Part shown: in pieces, positions 7,541 to 16,758 of the stretch
Layout: each line of letters starts with the position of its first letter
Numbering within the stretch: position 1 is the first letter of the stretch
NCBI RefSeq assembly: GCF_020400825.1
Contig: NZ_JAINVH010000016.1
Span: forward strand, 98,508-162,507
Direction: 5' to 3'
Length of the DNA: 64,000 nt
Source: Streptomyces sp. HPF1205
GTDB taxonomy: Bacteria; Actinomycetota; Actinomycetes; Streptomycetales; Streptomycetaceae
Notes under the pieces: model-generated
What the model saw: only the letters and a program-made list of their open reading frames with translations
Databases searched by the model: none
Told to the model about the DNA's origin: nothing
Translations under genes and position numbers: made by a program

Positions 7541-8521
7541 TCAGTGGGGCGGCAGTGTGCGGGGGTATCCGAAGCGGGCGAGGAGGCTCAGGTCTCCGAA
7601 GCGGGTGAGCCCTTCGATCCGGTCTCCTCGCAGGGTGAGCACGGTGAGGCCGTTGACCCGCCAGATCGGCGCGCCGGGATCGGGAAGGTAGAGCACCAGG
7701 GCGGGCTGGCCGTTGGCCCGGGCGGGGAGCACTTTCGGCTTCAGGTGGCGATGGGACGTCAGGAAACGGGCGATCGGCCCGGGGCCCCGGTACTCGGCGG
7801 GCTGGGGCGGCATCGTCAGCCTGGCGTCGTCGGTCAGCAGGGCCACCAGTTCTTCCAGGTCGAAGCGCTGGAAAGCGCTGACGAACCGGTCGACGACGGC
7901 GGCCTCGGCAGGTGACTTGGGAACGGGTACGTCGTGCGGGTGCCGGTCGGGCGGGAGGCCGGCCCGGGCCCGGATGAGGGCACTGTTGACGGCGGCCTGG
8001 GTGGTGCCGAGGATGCCGGCGGTCTCGGCCGCGGCGAAGCCGAGCACGTCCCGGAGCACCAGGACCGCACGCTGCCGGGGCGGCAGGTGCTGCAGACCCG
8101 CCACGAACGACAGGGCGATCGACTCCCGCGCGTCGTACCGCGCTTCGGGGCCGGCGGTCAGGTCGTCCGGATCACCCGGGTAGGGCTCGAGCCACCACGG
8201 GTCGGCGGCACCCTGCCCCGGCCCGCCCGCGCCGGGATCGGGCAGACCCGCCGGTTGCGGGCGGCGGGACTCGCCCCGCAGGTAGTTGAGGCAGCGGTTG
8301 GTGGCGATCCGGTACAGCCACGCCCGCAGCGACCTGCCGTCGAACCGGCCGATCGAACGCCATGCCGCCAGCAGGGCCTCCTGAAGCACGTCCTCGGCGT
8401 CCTGCACCGAGCCGAGAATCCGGTAGCAGTGCGCCTGCAACTCGCGGCGGTGGGGGTCGACGAGTTCGCGGAAGGCCTCACCGTCCCCGGCCTGGGCGAG
8501 GGCGAGGGTCGCTTCGGTCAT
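7541..8521 (-). CDS. ECF RNA polymerase sigma factor with C-terminal SnoaL-like domain
   Basis: 326 residues, longer than ordinary ECF sigma factors. Region 2 covers about residues 10-80 (ELQAHCYRILGSVQDAEDVL, FDGRSLRAWLYRIATNRCLN). Region 4 covers about 140-190 (LQHLPPRQRAVLVLRDVLGF with HTH AAETAGILGTTQAAVNSAL). Residues about 205-320 (VVDRFVSAFQRFDLEELVAL ... LTVLTLRGDRIEGLTRFGDL) form a SnoaL/NTF2-like domain, which in this group replaces a separate anti-sigma factor. It is divergent from an MFS exporter and reductase that may be its regulon, a context inference. Confidence 0.9.
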   Translation of the reverse strand: MTEATLALAQAGDGEAFRELVDPHRRELQAHCYRILGSVQDAEDVLQEALLAAWRSIGRFDGRSLRAWLYRIATNRCLNYLRGESRRPQPAGLPDPGAGGPGQGAADPWWLEPYPGDPDDLTAGPEARYDARESIALSFVAGLQHLPPRQRAVLVLRDVLGFAAAETAGILGTTQAAVNSALIRARAGLPPDRHPHDVPVPKSPAEAAVVDRFVSAFQRFDLEELVALLTDDARLTMPPQPAEYRGPGPIARFLTSHRHLKPKVLPARANGQPALVLYLPDPGAPIWRVNGLTVLTLRGDRIEGLTRFGDLSLLARFGYPRTLPPH

Positions 8522-8677
8522 GGTGGGGCATGTCCCTTCATCCGGCTCCTGGGAAACGGGTTCCGCATGTGCAACACCGGCGGCGGCGCGGATTCATCGC
8601 CGCCGCGTCGGCGAATCGACGGAACGGCCGGTGCTTCATCCGGTGAGGACTTCGACCAGTGACGACCGGAGGCGCAC

Positions 8678-10213
8678 ATGACCTCGGTGGACCCCAGGAA
8701 CGACCTGCGCGGCAGGGCCCGTGCGGCGCCCGGCGCGGCGGGCAGGTGGCGGGCGTTCTCGCTGCTTGCCGTGGCGTACTTCATGACAGCGGTCGATCTG
8801 CTGATCGTCAACGTGGCGCTGCCGACGATCGGCGCCCAGTTGCACTTCGCCGAGTCGGACCTGCAGTGGGTGGTGACCGCGTACGCGATCACCTTCGGCG
8901 GCTTCCTGCTGCTCGGCGGACGGGCCGCAGACCTGCTCGGCCGCAGGCGCGTGTTCACAGCCGGGCTGTCGGTGTTCACCGCGTCCTCGCTGGCCTGCGC
9001 GCTGGCCACCAGCGGTACGTTCCTGATCGTCATGCGCGGGATCCAGGGCCTGGGCGCCGCCGCGGTGCTGCCCGCCGCGCTGTCCATCGTGATGAACATG
9101 TTCCCCGAGGGGACCGAGCGCAACAAGGCGCTCGGCATCTGGGGCGCCGTCGGCGCCAGTGGAGCGACCTTCGGCGTGCTGGCCGGTGGCGCCCTCACCC
9201 GGTACGGCGGCTGGCCCGACATCTTCTACCTGAACGTCGCCGTCGGCGGTGCCGCGCTGCTGCTGACCCGGCGGGTGATACCGGAGAGCAGGCTGCCCGC
9301 GGCACGCCGTCGCTACGACCTGCTGGGCGCCGTCACCGTGACCGGCGCCCTGGTGCTCGGGGTCTACGCGATCTCGCAGGCGCCGGACGCCGGGTGGACG
9401 GCCGCCCGTACCCTGGCCCAGCTCACGGCAGCGGCCGCGCTGCTGGTCGCGTTCGTGGTCGTCGAGGCCAGGGCGCAGGAACCCCTGCTGCCACTGCGGC
9501 TGTTCCGGCTGAAGACCCTGGCCGGCTCCAACGCGGTCGGCTTCCTGCTCGGGGCCGGCTTCTACGGCTACCTCTTCATCGGCACCCTGTACATGCAGCA
9601 GGTGCTCGGATACTCCCCGATGACGACGGGCCTGGCCTGGCTGACCGCCGGCCTGACCGGGGTGGTGCTCGCCGGCCCGGCCCAGCTCCTGGTCACCCGC
9701 ACCTCGGTCAAGCTCGTCATGGCAGCCGGGATGACCCTGACCGGTGCCGGGATCCTGGGGGTGACCCAGGCGCCCGCGCACGGGAGCTTCTGGGCGGACC
9801 TGGCCGGCCCGTTCTTCCTGACCGGGAGCGTCACCTGGGTGTTCGTCCCGGTGTCGATCGGAGCACTGGTCGGCGTCACCGAGCGCGACGCCGGCGTCGC
9901 CTCCGGGCTCATCGACTCCTCCCAGCAACTCGGCGGCGCGATCGGGATCGCCGTCGCGTCAACCGTGACGGCCACGCGCTCCCGCAGCCTGCTCGGCCGA
10001 GGCCACGCCCAGGCGGACGCCCTGACCGGCGGGTTCCACCAGGCACTGTGGGTCTGCGGGCTCGTCGCCCTGACCGCCGTCCCCGTCGCGTTCCTCCTCA
10101 TCCGGCCCGACGCGGCAGGACCACGTGACGACCACGCTCCCGGCCGCCGGCCCGGAGGCGGCGAAGCGACGCAATGCGATCCGGCAAAGCAACGCAGCAA
10201 AGCGATTCAATAA
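8678..10213 (+). CDS. MFS drug exporter (DHA2/EmrB-QacA type)
   Basis: 511 residues with about 14 predicted membrane helices. Conserved marks: AYFMTAVDLLIVNVALPTIG in helix 1 (motif D1), GGRAADLLGRRRVF (motif A loop 2-3) and GIQGLGAAAVLPAALSIV (helix 4 with basic residue). It should export hydrophobic or cationic compounds by proton antiport. It starts 156 bases from the divergent ECF sigma gene and is followed after 9 bases by the reductase gene, making a two-gene unit. The C-terminus is a charged, low-complexity tail (DDHAPGRRPGGGEAT). Confidence 0.92.
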   Translation: MTSVDPRNDLRGRARAAPGAAGRWRAFSLLAVAYFMTAVDLLIVNVALPTIGAQLHFAESDLQWVVTAYAITFGGFLLLGGRAADLLGRRRVFTAGLSVFTASSLACALATSGTFLIVMRGIQGLGAAAVLPAALSIVMNMFPEGTERNKALGIWGAVGASGATFGVLAGGALTRYGGWPDIFYLNVAVGGAALLLTRRVIPESRLPAARRRYDLLGAVTVTGALVLGVYAISQAPDAGWTAARTLAQLTAAAALLVAFVVVEARAQEPLLPLRLFRLKTLAGSNAVGFLLGAGFYGYLFIGTLYMQQVLGYSPMTTGLAWLTAGLTGVVLAGPAQLLVTRTSVKLVMAAGMTLTGAGILGVTQAPAHGSFWADLAGPFFLTGSVTWVFVPVSIGALVGVTERDAGVASGLIDSSQQLGGAIGIAVASTVTATRSRSLLGRGHAQADALTGGFHQALWVCGLVALTAVPVAFLLIRPDAAGPRDDHAPGRRPGGGEATQCDPAKQRSKAIQ

Positions 10214-10222
10214 GGAGGCACC

Positions 10223-10759
10223 ATGCGCAGCCTGATCGTGAGCAGTCTGGTCTCACTCGACGGTGTCCACGCCGACCCGCGGTCATGGGTCGGGGACTAC
10301 TTCGACGAGCAAGCCGTGGAGGAGTCGCTTGCCGCACTGCTCGACAGCGACGCCATGCTGATGGGCAGGAACACCTACGACTACTTCGCCCCCCTCTTGT
10401 CGTCGCCCTCCGGGCCCTACCTGGAGCGGATCAACGACATGCCCACGTACGTCTTCTCCTCCACCCTGACCGCGTCGCAGCTGCGGAGCAACACGACGAT
10501 CATCCCCGGCGACCCGGCCCCCGCCGTGCGGGAACTCAAGGAGCAAGGAGACGGGCACCTGATGATCTACGGCTACGGCCGGCTCGCCCGGACACTGCTC
10601 GACCACGGCCTGGTCGACACGCTGAAGTTCGCCGTCAACCCGGTCATGGTGGGCGGCGGAACCCCGCTGTTCCACCCCGCCAAGCGCACGAACCTGCGCC
10701 TGGTCTCGGTCAGCGAGCGCCGCAACGGCGTAGTCACCCTCTCCTACGCGAACGCCTGA
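10223..10759 (+). CDS. Dihydrofolate-reductase-family (RibD C-terminal-like) protein
   Basis: 178 residues with an excellent ribosome site (AAGGAGG, 6 bases before ATG). The fold is recognisable from IVSSLVSLDGVHADPRSW, DAMLMGRNTYDYFAPLL, HLMIYGYGRLARTLLDHGLV and KFAVNPVMVGGGTPLF. These mark the RibD C-terminal/YwjB-type reductase family, which binds NADPH; most such stand-alone proteins have no proven substrate. It follows the MFS exporter by 9 bases, hence same transcript, and may be controlled by the divergent ECF sigma factor. Confidence 0.9.
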   Translation: MRSLIVSSLVSLDGVHADPRSWVGDYFDEQAVEESLAALLDSDAMLMGRNTYDYFAPLLSSPSGPYLERINDMPTYVFSSTLTASQLRSNTTIIPGDPAPAVRELKEQGDGHLMIYGYGRLARTLLDHGLVDTLKFAVNPVMVGGGTPLFHPAKRTNLRLVSVSERRNGVVTLSYANA

Positions 10760-10813
10760 AGGTCCGCTGTCCGGACGGGGTGGAGGACGGCGGGCGCGGC
10801 GGCGATCCGGCGT

Positions 10814-10828
10814 CGGGACAGCGTCCCG
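10814..10828. terminator. Short hairpin between convergent genes
   Basis: CGGGAC-loop AGC-GTCCCG, a 6-bp perfect stem between the convergent reductase and alpha/beta hydrolase genes. It has no T-tract, as usual in this GC-rich genome. It is small, so termination is only suggested. Confidence 0.35.
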
Positions 10829-10881
10829 GAGTGCCGGGCGGAGGGTTCAGGAGGCAAGGTTTGTCGGGGTTGTCGGTGTTA

Positions 10882-11442
10882 TCAGGATTCGCCGGGGCGG
10901 ATCGCGTCGGCCACGTCGCTCAGATCGTTGTTCAGCTGGTGGTCGCGCCCGGGCAGCCGGTGGACCTGTGCCTGCGGGATGGCGCGGGCATAGAGGTCGG
11001 CGTGCGACGGTGGGGCGGTCTCGTCGTCGAGGCCGTGGAAGACGTGCACCCGCGTGCCGTGCGGAAGCCTCGCGCCGAGGTCGCCGGGCAACTCGAACTC
11101 CGTGCCCGGCCAGCCTCCCCGGCCGACGAATGGGGCGGCGATCAGCACGATCGCCGCGAGCCCGCGCTCCGGCGGCTGCTCGGCGAGCGCATGGACGAGG
11201 ATCGTCCCGCCCACCGAATGGCCGACCACGACGGCCCCGTCCGCCAGGTCCGCCACCTCCCGCCGGATCGCCGGGCTCCACCGGGCGTACGCCGGGTCGC
11301 CCTCGTCCGGCATGCGCGGGTAGCGGACCGCGTACCCGTTCCCGAGGGCCCGGCTCAGGCTGTCGACCAGCTTGTCGTCCCATTCGTCGTGCACGCCTTC
11401 GCCGCCGCCCTGGACGAACAAGATCTGCTGAGTCCCTGTCAT
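10882..11442 (-). CDS. Small alpha/beta hydrolase (RBBP9/YdeN-like)
   Basis: 186 residues, the size of RBBP9/YdeN serine hydrolases. The N-terminus QQILFVQGGGEGVHDEWDDK carries the oxyanion-strand glycine cluster. The nucleophile elbow GHSVGG has Ser near residue 76, the acid is probably in HVFHGLDDETAPP, and the catalytic His lies in LPGRDHQLNNDL. No signal peptide, so cytoplasmic. It lies 45 bases downstream of the ADP-ribosylglycohydrolase gene on the same strand, so the two may be cotranscribed. Substrate not predictable. Confidence 0.88.
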   Translation of the reverse strand: MTGTQQILFVQGGGEGVHDEWDDKLVDSLSRALGNGYAVRYPRMPDEGDPAYARWSPAIRREVADLADGAVVVGHSVGGTILVHALAEQPPERGLAAIVLIAAPFVGRGGWPGTEFELPGDLGARLPHGTRVHVFHGLDDETAPPSHADLYARAIPQAQVHRLPGRDHQLNNDLSDVADAIRPGES

Positions 11443-11487
11443 GGTCGCCGTCCCTCGTCCCTCAAGGTCCTCGTCGGAGCCGGCCGC

Positions 11488-12414
11488 TCACCGCGAGGGT
11501 ACGTACTCCCCGTCGACCGGGGGCAGCGGCTCGCGGGCCGCGTGCCAGGCGGCGGGGAGCGCGGCGACGCCCGTGCGGGCGGCGATCACCCCGCCGGCGA
11601 TGGCGCAGGTGGTGTCGATGTCGCCGCGGCCGGCGACCGTGAACCACAGTCCCTCGTGCAGGTCGTCCAGGTGCCCGGCCGCGCACCACAGGGCGTACGG
11701 GACGGTGTCGGGCCCGGACATCCGGTACCCGGAGCCCAGCACTTCGGCGGCGTGCCGGACCGAAGTGCGCTCCGGCATCCGGGCGGCCGTTCGCACCCCG
11801 GACCGCACGTCGCTGTCGGGGAGGCGTTCGGCGACCGCCCGCAGGAAGTCCGGCCGTACCGGGGCCGGCCCGCCCCGGCCGCGTGCCGCCAGCGCCGCGG
11901 CGAGGGCGACCGCCACCGCCGCGGTGACCGCCTCCGGGTGGTGGTGCGAGACCGCGGCCTGGAGGGCGGCCTGCTCGGCGACCGCGTCGAGGTCGGCGGC
12001 GAGCCAGGCGCCGAGCGGGGCCACGCGCATGGCCGCGCCGTTGCCCCAGGAGCCCTGGCCGCCGAACTGCCCGGCGACCACCTCCCGCCATGGCTCACCC
12101 GCACCGATCCGGCGCAGCACGTCGTGCATCGAGGCCCCGTAACCGCGGTGCGTGTCGTCGGCGTAGGCCGCCGCGAGCCGCAGGGCGAGCCGGCCCTGGT
12201 CGACGGTGCCGCCGCCCTCGGCGAGTTCCCGGACGAGAACGAGCGCCTGGGCGGTGTCGTCGCTCCACCGCCACAGCGGCTCCGCGGGCAGCACCCGCGC
12301 CTCCAGGGCCGCCGCCCCCTCCCGGCGCAGGATGCCGAACCAGCGGTCCCCGAAGGCGTCCCCGAAGGCGAGCCCGTGCAGGGAGTCGAGCGCGGCGACG
12401 GGCACGTTGGTCAT
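11488..12414 (-). CDS. ADP-ribosylglycohydrolase family protein
   Basis: 308 residues. Metal-ligand motifs of the family appear in order: DSLHGLAFGDAFGDRWFG at the N-terminus, WRWSDDTAQ near residue 50, QGSWGNGAAMRVAPLG mid-protein and GRGDIDTTCAIAGGVIAA near the C-terminus (the paired Asp residues that bind Mg2+). Such enzymes remove ADP-ribose from proteins, nucleic acids or small molecules such as dinitrogenase reductase or rifamycin-type adducts. The target here is unknown. The gene has about 800 bases of noncoding sequence upstream. Confidence 0.92.
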   Translation of the reverse strand: MTNVPVAALDSLHGLAFGDAFGDRWFGILRREGAAALEARVLPAEPLWRWSDDTAQALVLVRELAEGGGTVDQGRLALRLAAAYADDTHRGYGASMHDVLRRIGAGEPWREVVAGQFGGQGSWGNGAAMRVAPLGAWLAADLDAVAEQAALQAAVSHHHPEAVTAAVAVALAAALAARGRGGPAPVRPDFLRAVAERLPDSDVRSGVRTAARMPERTSVRHAAEVLGSGYRMSGPDTVPYALWCAAGHLDDLHEGLWFTVAGRGDIDTTCAIAGGVIAARTGVAALPAAWHAAREPLPPVDGEYVPSR

Positions 12415-13211
12415 CGCAGCAGTATCACCGGCCCGACGGCGCGCCGGTATTCGTTTCCGGCGGTACGGGCCCGGTTTCCGACCCGGACCGCCGCGCCGGC
12501 CGGGGCCGGCCCCGCCGTGGGAAGGCCGGCGGCCGGTTCAGGCGCGGCGACCAGGTACCACGGCGGTACGACGCACTGCTCGGCGGAGTCCGCGCGGCGC
12601 CCGGCGAGACCCGCATCCTCTGGGCGCTGCTCGCGGCATCGACGCTTCGCGGGGCCCGGTGACACCGGCCGGCGCCGGGGGCGACGGGCGGGACCCGCCG
12701 CAGAGCTCCGCTGCCGGAATTGAGGGGGCTGGGCAGCCTTTCAGGCCATATTCTCGTCATGGCCGCGTCCGGAAAGGATGTCACCGATCCGCGCCTGCCA
12801 CCGGATCCCCACATCCGTGGAGGTGATGTGTGCATGCGGTATCGCGGGCCGGGAGTCCAGACGCGGTACGCAGGCGCCCCGCGTCCCGGACGAGGTGGGC
12901 GCGGGGGAGGTAAGCGCGCCCACCGCGCTGAGCGCGTGCGCGTGCGGCCGCTACGCCAAGGGGCGGACCGGCGTGCGGTGGCGCGGTATCTCCCGGGTCG
13001 GCGGCCGGTGCCGCCGCCCGTACGCGACGGCCGCCCGCGTCGGCGGCTGCCGGAGGCGAATACGCCAGAGCCATGTGACCGGGTCAACTCCGCGGTCCTG
13101 CCGCCCCCGTGCCGGCACACTTACGCTCTGGGGGTCAAGGAATGCCGATGTGATCGGATATTCCGGATATTGATCACGCGAGCGATGATCCTCTCTCCGA
13201 AGCGAGGTCAC
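12415..13211. other. Long intergenic region without a convincing gene
   Basis: About 800 bases between divergent genes. Open frames exist on both strands, but all are arginine/proline-rich with no family pattern or ribosome site. The last 60 bases before the secreted protein are less GC-rich (around 13150-13190) and probably hold its promoter. No RNA element was recognised. Confidence 0.6.
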
Positions 13212-13790
13212 ATGCGCAAGAAGAAGTCCTTAGCCGGCCTCCTGGCCGCCGCGGCGGGCGCCGTGGCGCTCACCCTGACCGGCGGCCCCGCGGCCCAGGC
13301 CGCCGCACCGTCGGCCGGGCTGCACGCCACCGTGGCGGCCCATCACGCACCGTCGGCCACCGGGCCGGCCAGCCGGACGTTCACCATCCCGGCGGGCACC
13401 GCCACGTACACCGCCACGGGCCGGGGCGCCCACGTGACGGTGACCAAGACCCCGGAGCAGGTGGCCCAGACGGTCACCTGCACCATCAACGTCGCCACCC
13501 CGTTCCGCTATTACGGCGGCCCGTACGGCGGCGGCGAGGAGGGCCTGGCCAACGTCCAGTGCACCGCGGCGGTCTACGCGATCGTCGTCGAGGTCGACCT
13601 GTTCAGGAACGGCGTGGACGTGGTCTACAACGTCAACACCGTGTACGGCGGTTACCTGGCCGGTGTGGACACCGAGTACCCGGTTTCCCCCGGCACCTAC
13701 CAGGCCGCCGCCGTGACGGACGTCTACTGGAGCACCCCCAGCTCGTACACCCAGATCGGTCCGGTCAGCAGCCCGGCCGTCTCCCTCTAG
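13212..13790 (+). CDS. Secreted protein of unknown function
   Basis: 192 residues; the ATG has GAGG at about 5 bases. A Sec signal peptide is clear: MRKKKSLAGLLAAAAGAVAL followed by a cleavage site near AQAAAP. The mature part contains two cysteines (VTCTINVATPFRYYGG and ANVQCTAAVYAIVVEV), likely one disulfide, and many Tyr/Val beta strands, giving a small extracellular beta-domain. Much longer in-frame extension upstream is rejected because it lacks a signal and coding character. I do not recognise the family. It stands alone and is followed by a hairpin terminator. Confidence 0.78.
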   Translation: MRKKKSLAGLLAAAAGAVALTLTGGPAAQAAAPSAGLHATVAAHHAPSATGPASRTFTIPAGTATYTATGRGAHVTVTKTPEQVAQTVTCTINVATPFRYYGGPYGGGEEGLANVQCTAAVYAIVVEVDLFRNGVDVVYNVNTVYGGYLAGVDTEYPVSPGTYQAAAVTDVYWSTPSSYTQIGPVSSPAVSL

Positions 13791-13864
13791 GCTCCGCGGC
13801 ACGCAGGCGCCGTCCGGCACGCCGCGGCGCCCGAGCACACCCGAGCACCGCCGCACCTCACCTG

Positions 13865-13887
13865 GCCCGGCCGCCCATCGGCCGGGC
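13865..13887 (+). terminator. Hairpin terminator after the secreted protein gene
   Basis: Perfect 9-bp stem GCCCGGCCG / CGGCCGGGC with a 5-base loop, 75 bases after the stop codon, followed by a second GC block and GTTTCC. Confidence 0.6.
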
Positions 13888-14054
13888 CGGGCCCGTTTCC
13901 GGCGCCCGGCTCCGGCGGCCGTCGAGGGCTGGACGCACGTGCCCCGGCGCGGTGCATGCCTCGCGGACCTGCGGGGCGCCGCCTCGTACCGGCCGGCGGA
14001 CCGGATCCCGTGACGGCCGTCACCCGCACCCGGGCGCCGCGGTCGCCGCCGCCG

Positions 14055-15281
14055 TCAGCGGAACAGCGACGAGCCGAGCGGGCGCCGCTCGTCGAAGCCG
14101 GGCAGGATCAGGAAGGTCGCGGCGGCGGTGGCGGTGGTGAAACCCAGGAGCGCGTCGGAGTCGTCCATGCGGGTCAGGGTGCGGGTGAAGGTGCGCAGGT
14201 CGTTCTGGAAGCTGACGAAGAGCAGGCCGGGCGCGGGGTCGTCGATGCTGTAGGAGCGGCGGAGCATGAGGCCGGCGCCCACCGCGTTGGCGTTGGCCCG
14301 GCGGACGTGGGCGTCGGCCGGGACGAGGTAGCGCCCGTCGGGGGTCTTGGCGCCGAGGTCCGGGTCCGAGGCGATGGTGCCGCCGGACAGAGGGGCGCCG
14401 CCCGCCCGGCGCCGGCCGAAGACCGCCTCCTGCTCGGCGACGGACAGGGCGGCGAACCGCGGCAGGTCCAGTTCCATGCGGCGCAGGACGGCGATCGTGC
14501 CGCCCGCGACCGGGGCCGGTCCGGCCAGCCACAGGTGCCGGTCCCGCGCGGCGGCCGTGTGCGGGCCCACGATGCCGTCGACGAAGCCGAGCAGGTTGCG
14601 CGGGGCGGTGACGGCCCCCTGCGAGCGGGTCGCCGGGCTCACCGGGATGTTCGCGCCGCGGTGTCCCGACTGGCGCCAGCGCTCGCGCAGCCGGTCGCCC
14701 GCCGCGTCCAGGAGCGCGGTGGCCGCGACCGCCGGTAGGAGCGCGTCGCCGGCGCAGATCTGCACCAGCAGGTCGCCGCCGCGCGCCCGCGGGGCGATCC
14801 GCTCGCGGGAGAACCGCGGGAGGTCGGCCGCCCCGGGCAGGGACGGTCCCGCCGCGCGTACCAGCCGCGGGCCCACCCCGACCGTCACGGTGAGGTCGCC
14901 CGGCGGCAGGCCCAGCAGCCGGGGGTCGGTTCCCGCGGTCAGCGCGCGGACGGTCCGGCCGAGGTCGGCCAGCAGCGGGCCGACGGCCACGGCGGCGGGG
15001 ACGTCGGCCACCACGGCCAGCAGGTTGCGCTGGGCGGGCTGCGGGAGGGTGACGCCCGCCTGGTACCTGCCCGTCGCCGGCACGGAGGGGGCCGGCGCGG
15101 GGTCCTGCGCGGCGGCGGGGGTGGCGGGGGTGGCGGGGGTGGCGGCGGCGGACGCGGCGGCGTCGGACCGGTCCGGCCGCCCGGCGTGCGCGTCGCAGCC
15201 GGCGGTGAGGCCGAGGGCCACCATGGCGCCGGTGGCGTCGAGGAAGCTGCGGCGTGACGGATGGTGAGCGGCTCGGCGCAT
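14055..15281 (-). CDS. Dyp-type heme peroxidase, Tat-exported
   Basis: 408 residues. The N-terminus SRRSFLDATGAMVALGL is a twin-arginine signal; CDAHAG just after could serve as a lipid-attachment cysteine. A low-complexity Ala/Thr/Pro linker with an ATP repeat follows. The Dyp signature GFVDGIVGP (GxxDG with the distal Asp) is near residue 230. Later LMLRRSYSIDDPAPGLLFVS, QNDLRTFTRTLTRMD and GFTTATAAATFLILPG complete the fold. It would oxidise substrates with hydrogen peroxide outside the membrane. Iron-transport partners (EfeU/EfeO) are absent. It is divergent from the beta-helix lipoprotein. Confidence 0.9.
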   Translation of the reverse strand: MRRAAHHPSRRSFLDATGAMVALGLTAGCDAHAGRPDRSDAAASAAATPATPATPAAAQDPAPAPSVPATGRYQAGVTLPQPAQRNLLAVVADVPAAVAVGPLLADLGRTVRALTAGTDPRLLGLPPGDLTVTVGVGPRLVRAAGPSLPGAADLPRFSRERIAPRARGGDLLVQICAGDALLPAVAATALLDAAGDRLRERWRQSGHRGANIPVSPATRSQGAVTAPRNLLGFVDGIVGPHTAAARDRHLWLAGPAPVAGGTIAVLRRMELDLPRFAALSVAEQEAVFGRRRAGGAPLSGGTIASDPDLGAKTPDGRYLVPADAHVRRANANAVGAGLMLRRSYSIDDPAPGLLFVSFQNDLRTFTRTLTRMDDSDALLGFTTATAAATFLILPGFDERRPLGSSLFR

Positions 15282-15368
15282 GGTGTGCAGGGTGCCACAC
15301 CCGCACCGCGAATACCGGGCAACTCCGGTATTCCGGCGCGGAATCGGCGCGCGTGCCAGACTGGGATC

Positions 15369-16739
15369 ATGCCTCGGTCAGCTCTTCGCGTGATGGCGTC
15401 GTTATTGGGATTGCCGCTCACGCTGGCGCTCCTCGCCGGTTGCGGCGGCAGCGGCAGTGGCGGCGGTGGTGGCGACGGCGGACCGGGCAAGGGCCGGCGG
15501 CCCGCCGGCGCGCACGTGACGATCCGGGTGCCCGCCGACGCCCCGACGATCTCCGCCGCGGTGTCCCTCGCCCGGCCCGGTGACCTGGTGCTGGTCGCCC
15601 CGGGCGTGTACCACGAGTCGGTACGCATCCGCACGGCCGGTGTCACCCTCCGCGGCACGTCCCGCGACAAGGTCGTCATCGACGGGCGGCTGCGGCAGCC
15701 CAACGGCGTCGTCGTCGCGGCGCCCGGGGTCGCCGTGGAGAACCTGACCGTGGAGAACAACACGCAGAACGGCGTGCTGGTCACCGGTTCCGCGGCCGCG
15801 GTCGCCGGCCTGCCCGGACGCAGCGGCGGCTACGACACCGGCGACGAGCCCGTCACCTTCCTGAAGTCGTTCCTGGTCTCGTACGTGACCGCGACCCGCA
15901 ACGGGCTGTACGGCATCTACGCGTTCTCCGCGCAGAACGGCGTCATCGAGCACTCGTACACCTCGGGCGGGGCCGACTCCGGGATCTACGTGGGGCAGTG
16001 CAAGCCGTGCCGCATCGTGGTGCGGGACAACGTCGCGGAACTCAACGCGGTCGGTTACGAAGGCACCAACGCCAGCGGCGACATGTACGTGGTCGGCAAC
16101 CGCCTCGCGGGCAACCGGGTCGGCCTGACCACCGACTCCGACCACCAGGAGAAACTGCTCCCGCAGCGCGGTGCCGTCGTCGCCGGCAACCTGATCGCGG
16201 ACAACCAGCAGGCGCGGACCCCCGAACAGGCCGACGGCGGCTGGGGCATCGGGGTCGGCGTCGACGGCGGCAGCGGCGACGAGTTCCTCCGCAACCGCAT
16301 CACCGGCAACGCCGACGCCGGATTCGTGATCACCGCGACCGCCGACATCCCGCCGGACGGCAACCGGATCATGGACAACACCTTCGCCGCCAACGGCGTG
16401 GACATCGGCTGGACCTTCCCCAACGCCACCCGCGGCAAAGGCAACTGCCTGCACGGCAACACCCTGCGCACGACCGTCCCGGCCCGGCTCGCGGCGACCG
16501 CGTCCTGCCCCGTGCCCGCCGCGTCGACCACGCCGTCGGGCACCTGGGCGCGGCCGACGCCGCCCGCGGGTATCCCGTTCACCGACGTGGCCGTGCCCGG
16601 CCCGCAGCCGCAGTTCCCGAACGCGACCACGACGGGCGCCACCGCCGTACCGGCCGTTCCCGCGCTGCCGGACACAGCGGACATCCCGCTGCCGTCGCCG
16701 TCACTGCTCGCCGACCGCGCCCTGGTGCGCACGTCGTGA
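15369..16739 (+). CDS. Right-handed parallel beta-helix lipoprotein
   Basis: 456 residues from ATG at 15369; a longer in-frame extension upstream has no signal. A lipoprotein signal ends in LALLAGC. After a Gly/Ser linker, VRVPADAPTISAAVSLARPG-like sequence opens a NosD/pectate-lyase-type parallel beta-helix: GVYHESVRI, GVTLRGTS, NGVVVAAPGVAVENLTVENN, GLYGIYAFSAQNGVIEHSYT, RNRITGNADAGFVI. These proteins bind or cut extracellular polysaccharides. No catalytic residues could be assigned. The Pro/Thr-rich C-terminal tail (PSPSLLADRALVRTS) is probably unstructured. Confidence 0.85.
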   Translation: MPRSALRVMASLLGLPLTLALLAGCGGSGSGGGGGDGGPGKGRRPAGAHVTIRVPADAPTISAAVSLARPGDLVLVAPGVYHESVRIRTAGVTLRGTSRDKVVIDGRLRQPNGVVVAAPGVAVENLTVENNTQNGVLVTGSAAAVAGLPGRSGGYDTGDEPVTFLKSFLVSYVTATRNGLYGIYAFSAQNGVIEHSYTSGGADSGIYVGQCKPCRIVVRDNVAELNAVGYEGTNASGDMYVVGNRLAGNRVGLTTDSDHQEKLLPQRGAVVAGNLIADNQQARTPEQADGGWGIGVGVDGGSGDEFLRNRITGNADAGFVITATADIPPDGNRIMDNTFAANGVDIGWTFPNATRGKGNCLHGNTLRTTVPARLAATASCPVPAASTTPSGTWARPTPPAGIPFTDVAVPGPQPQFPNATTTGATAVPAVPALPDTADIPLPSPSLLADRALVRTS

Positions 16740-16758
16740 ACGCAGGCCAAGGCGGCGG

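Noticed and set aside
10174..12723. 849-codon plus-strand open frame
   Set aside because: It runs over four well-supported genes on both strands and has no ribosome site or domain.
12425..13120. 231-codon minus-strand frame in the intergenic region
   Set aside because: Arg/Pro/Ser-rich, no start signal, no recognisable domain.
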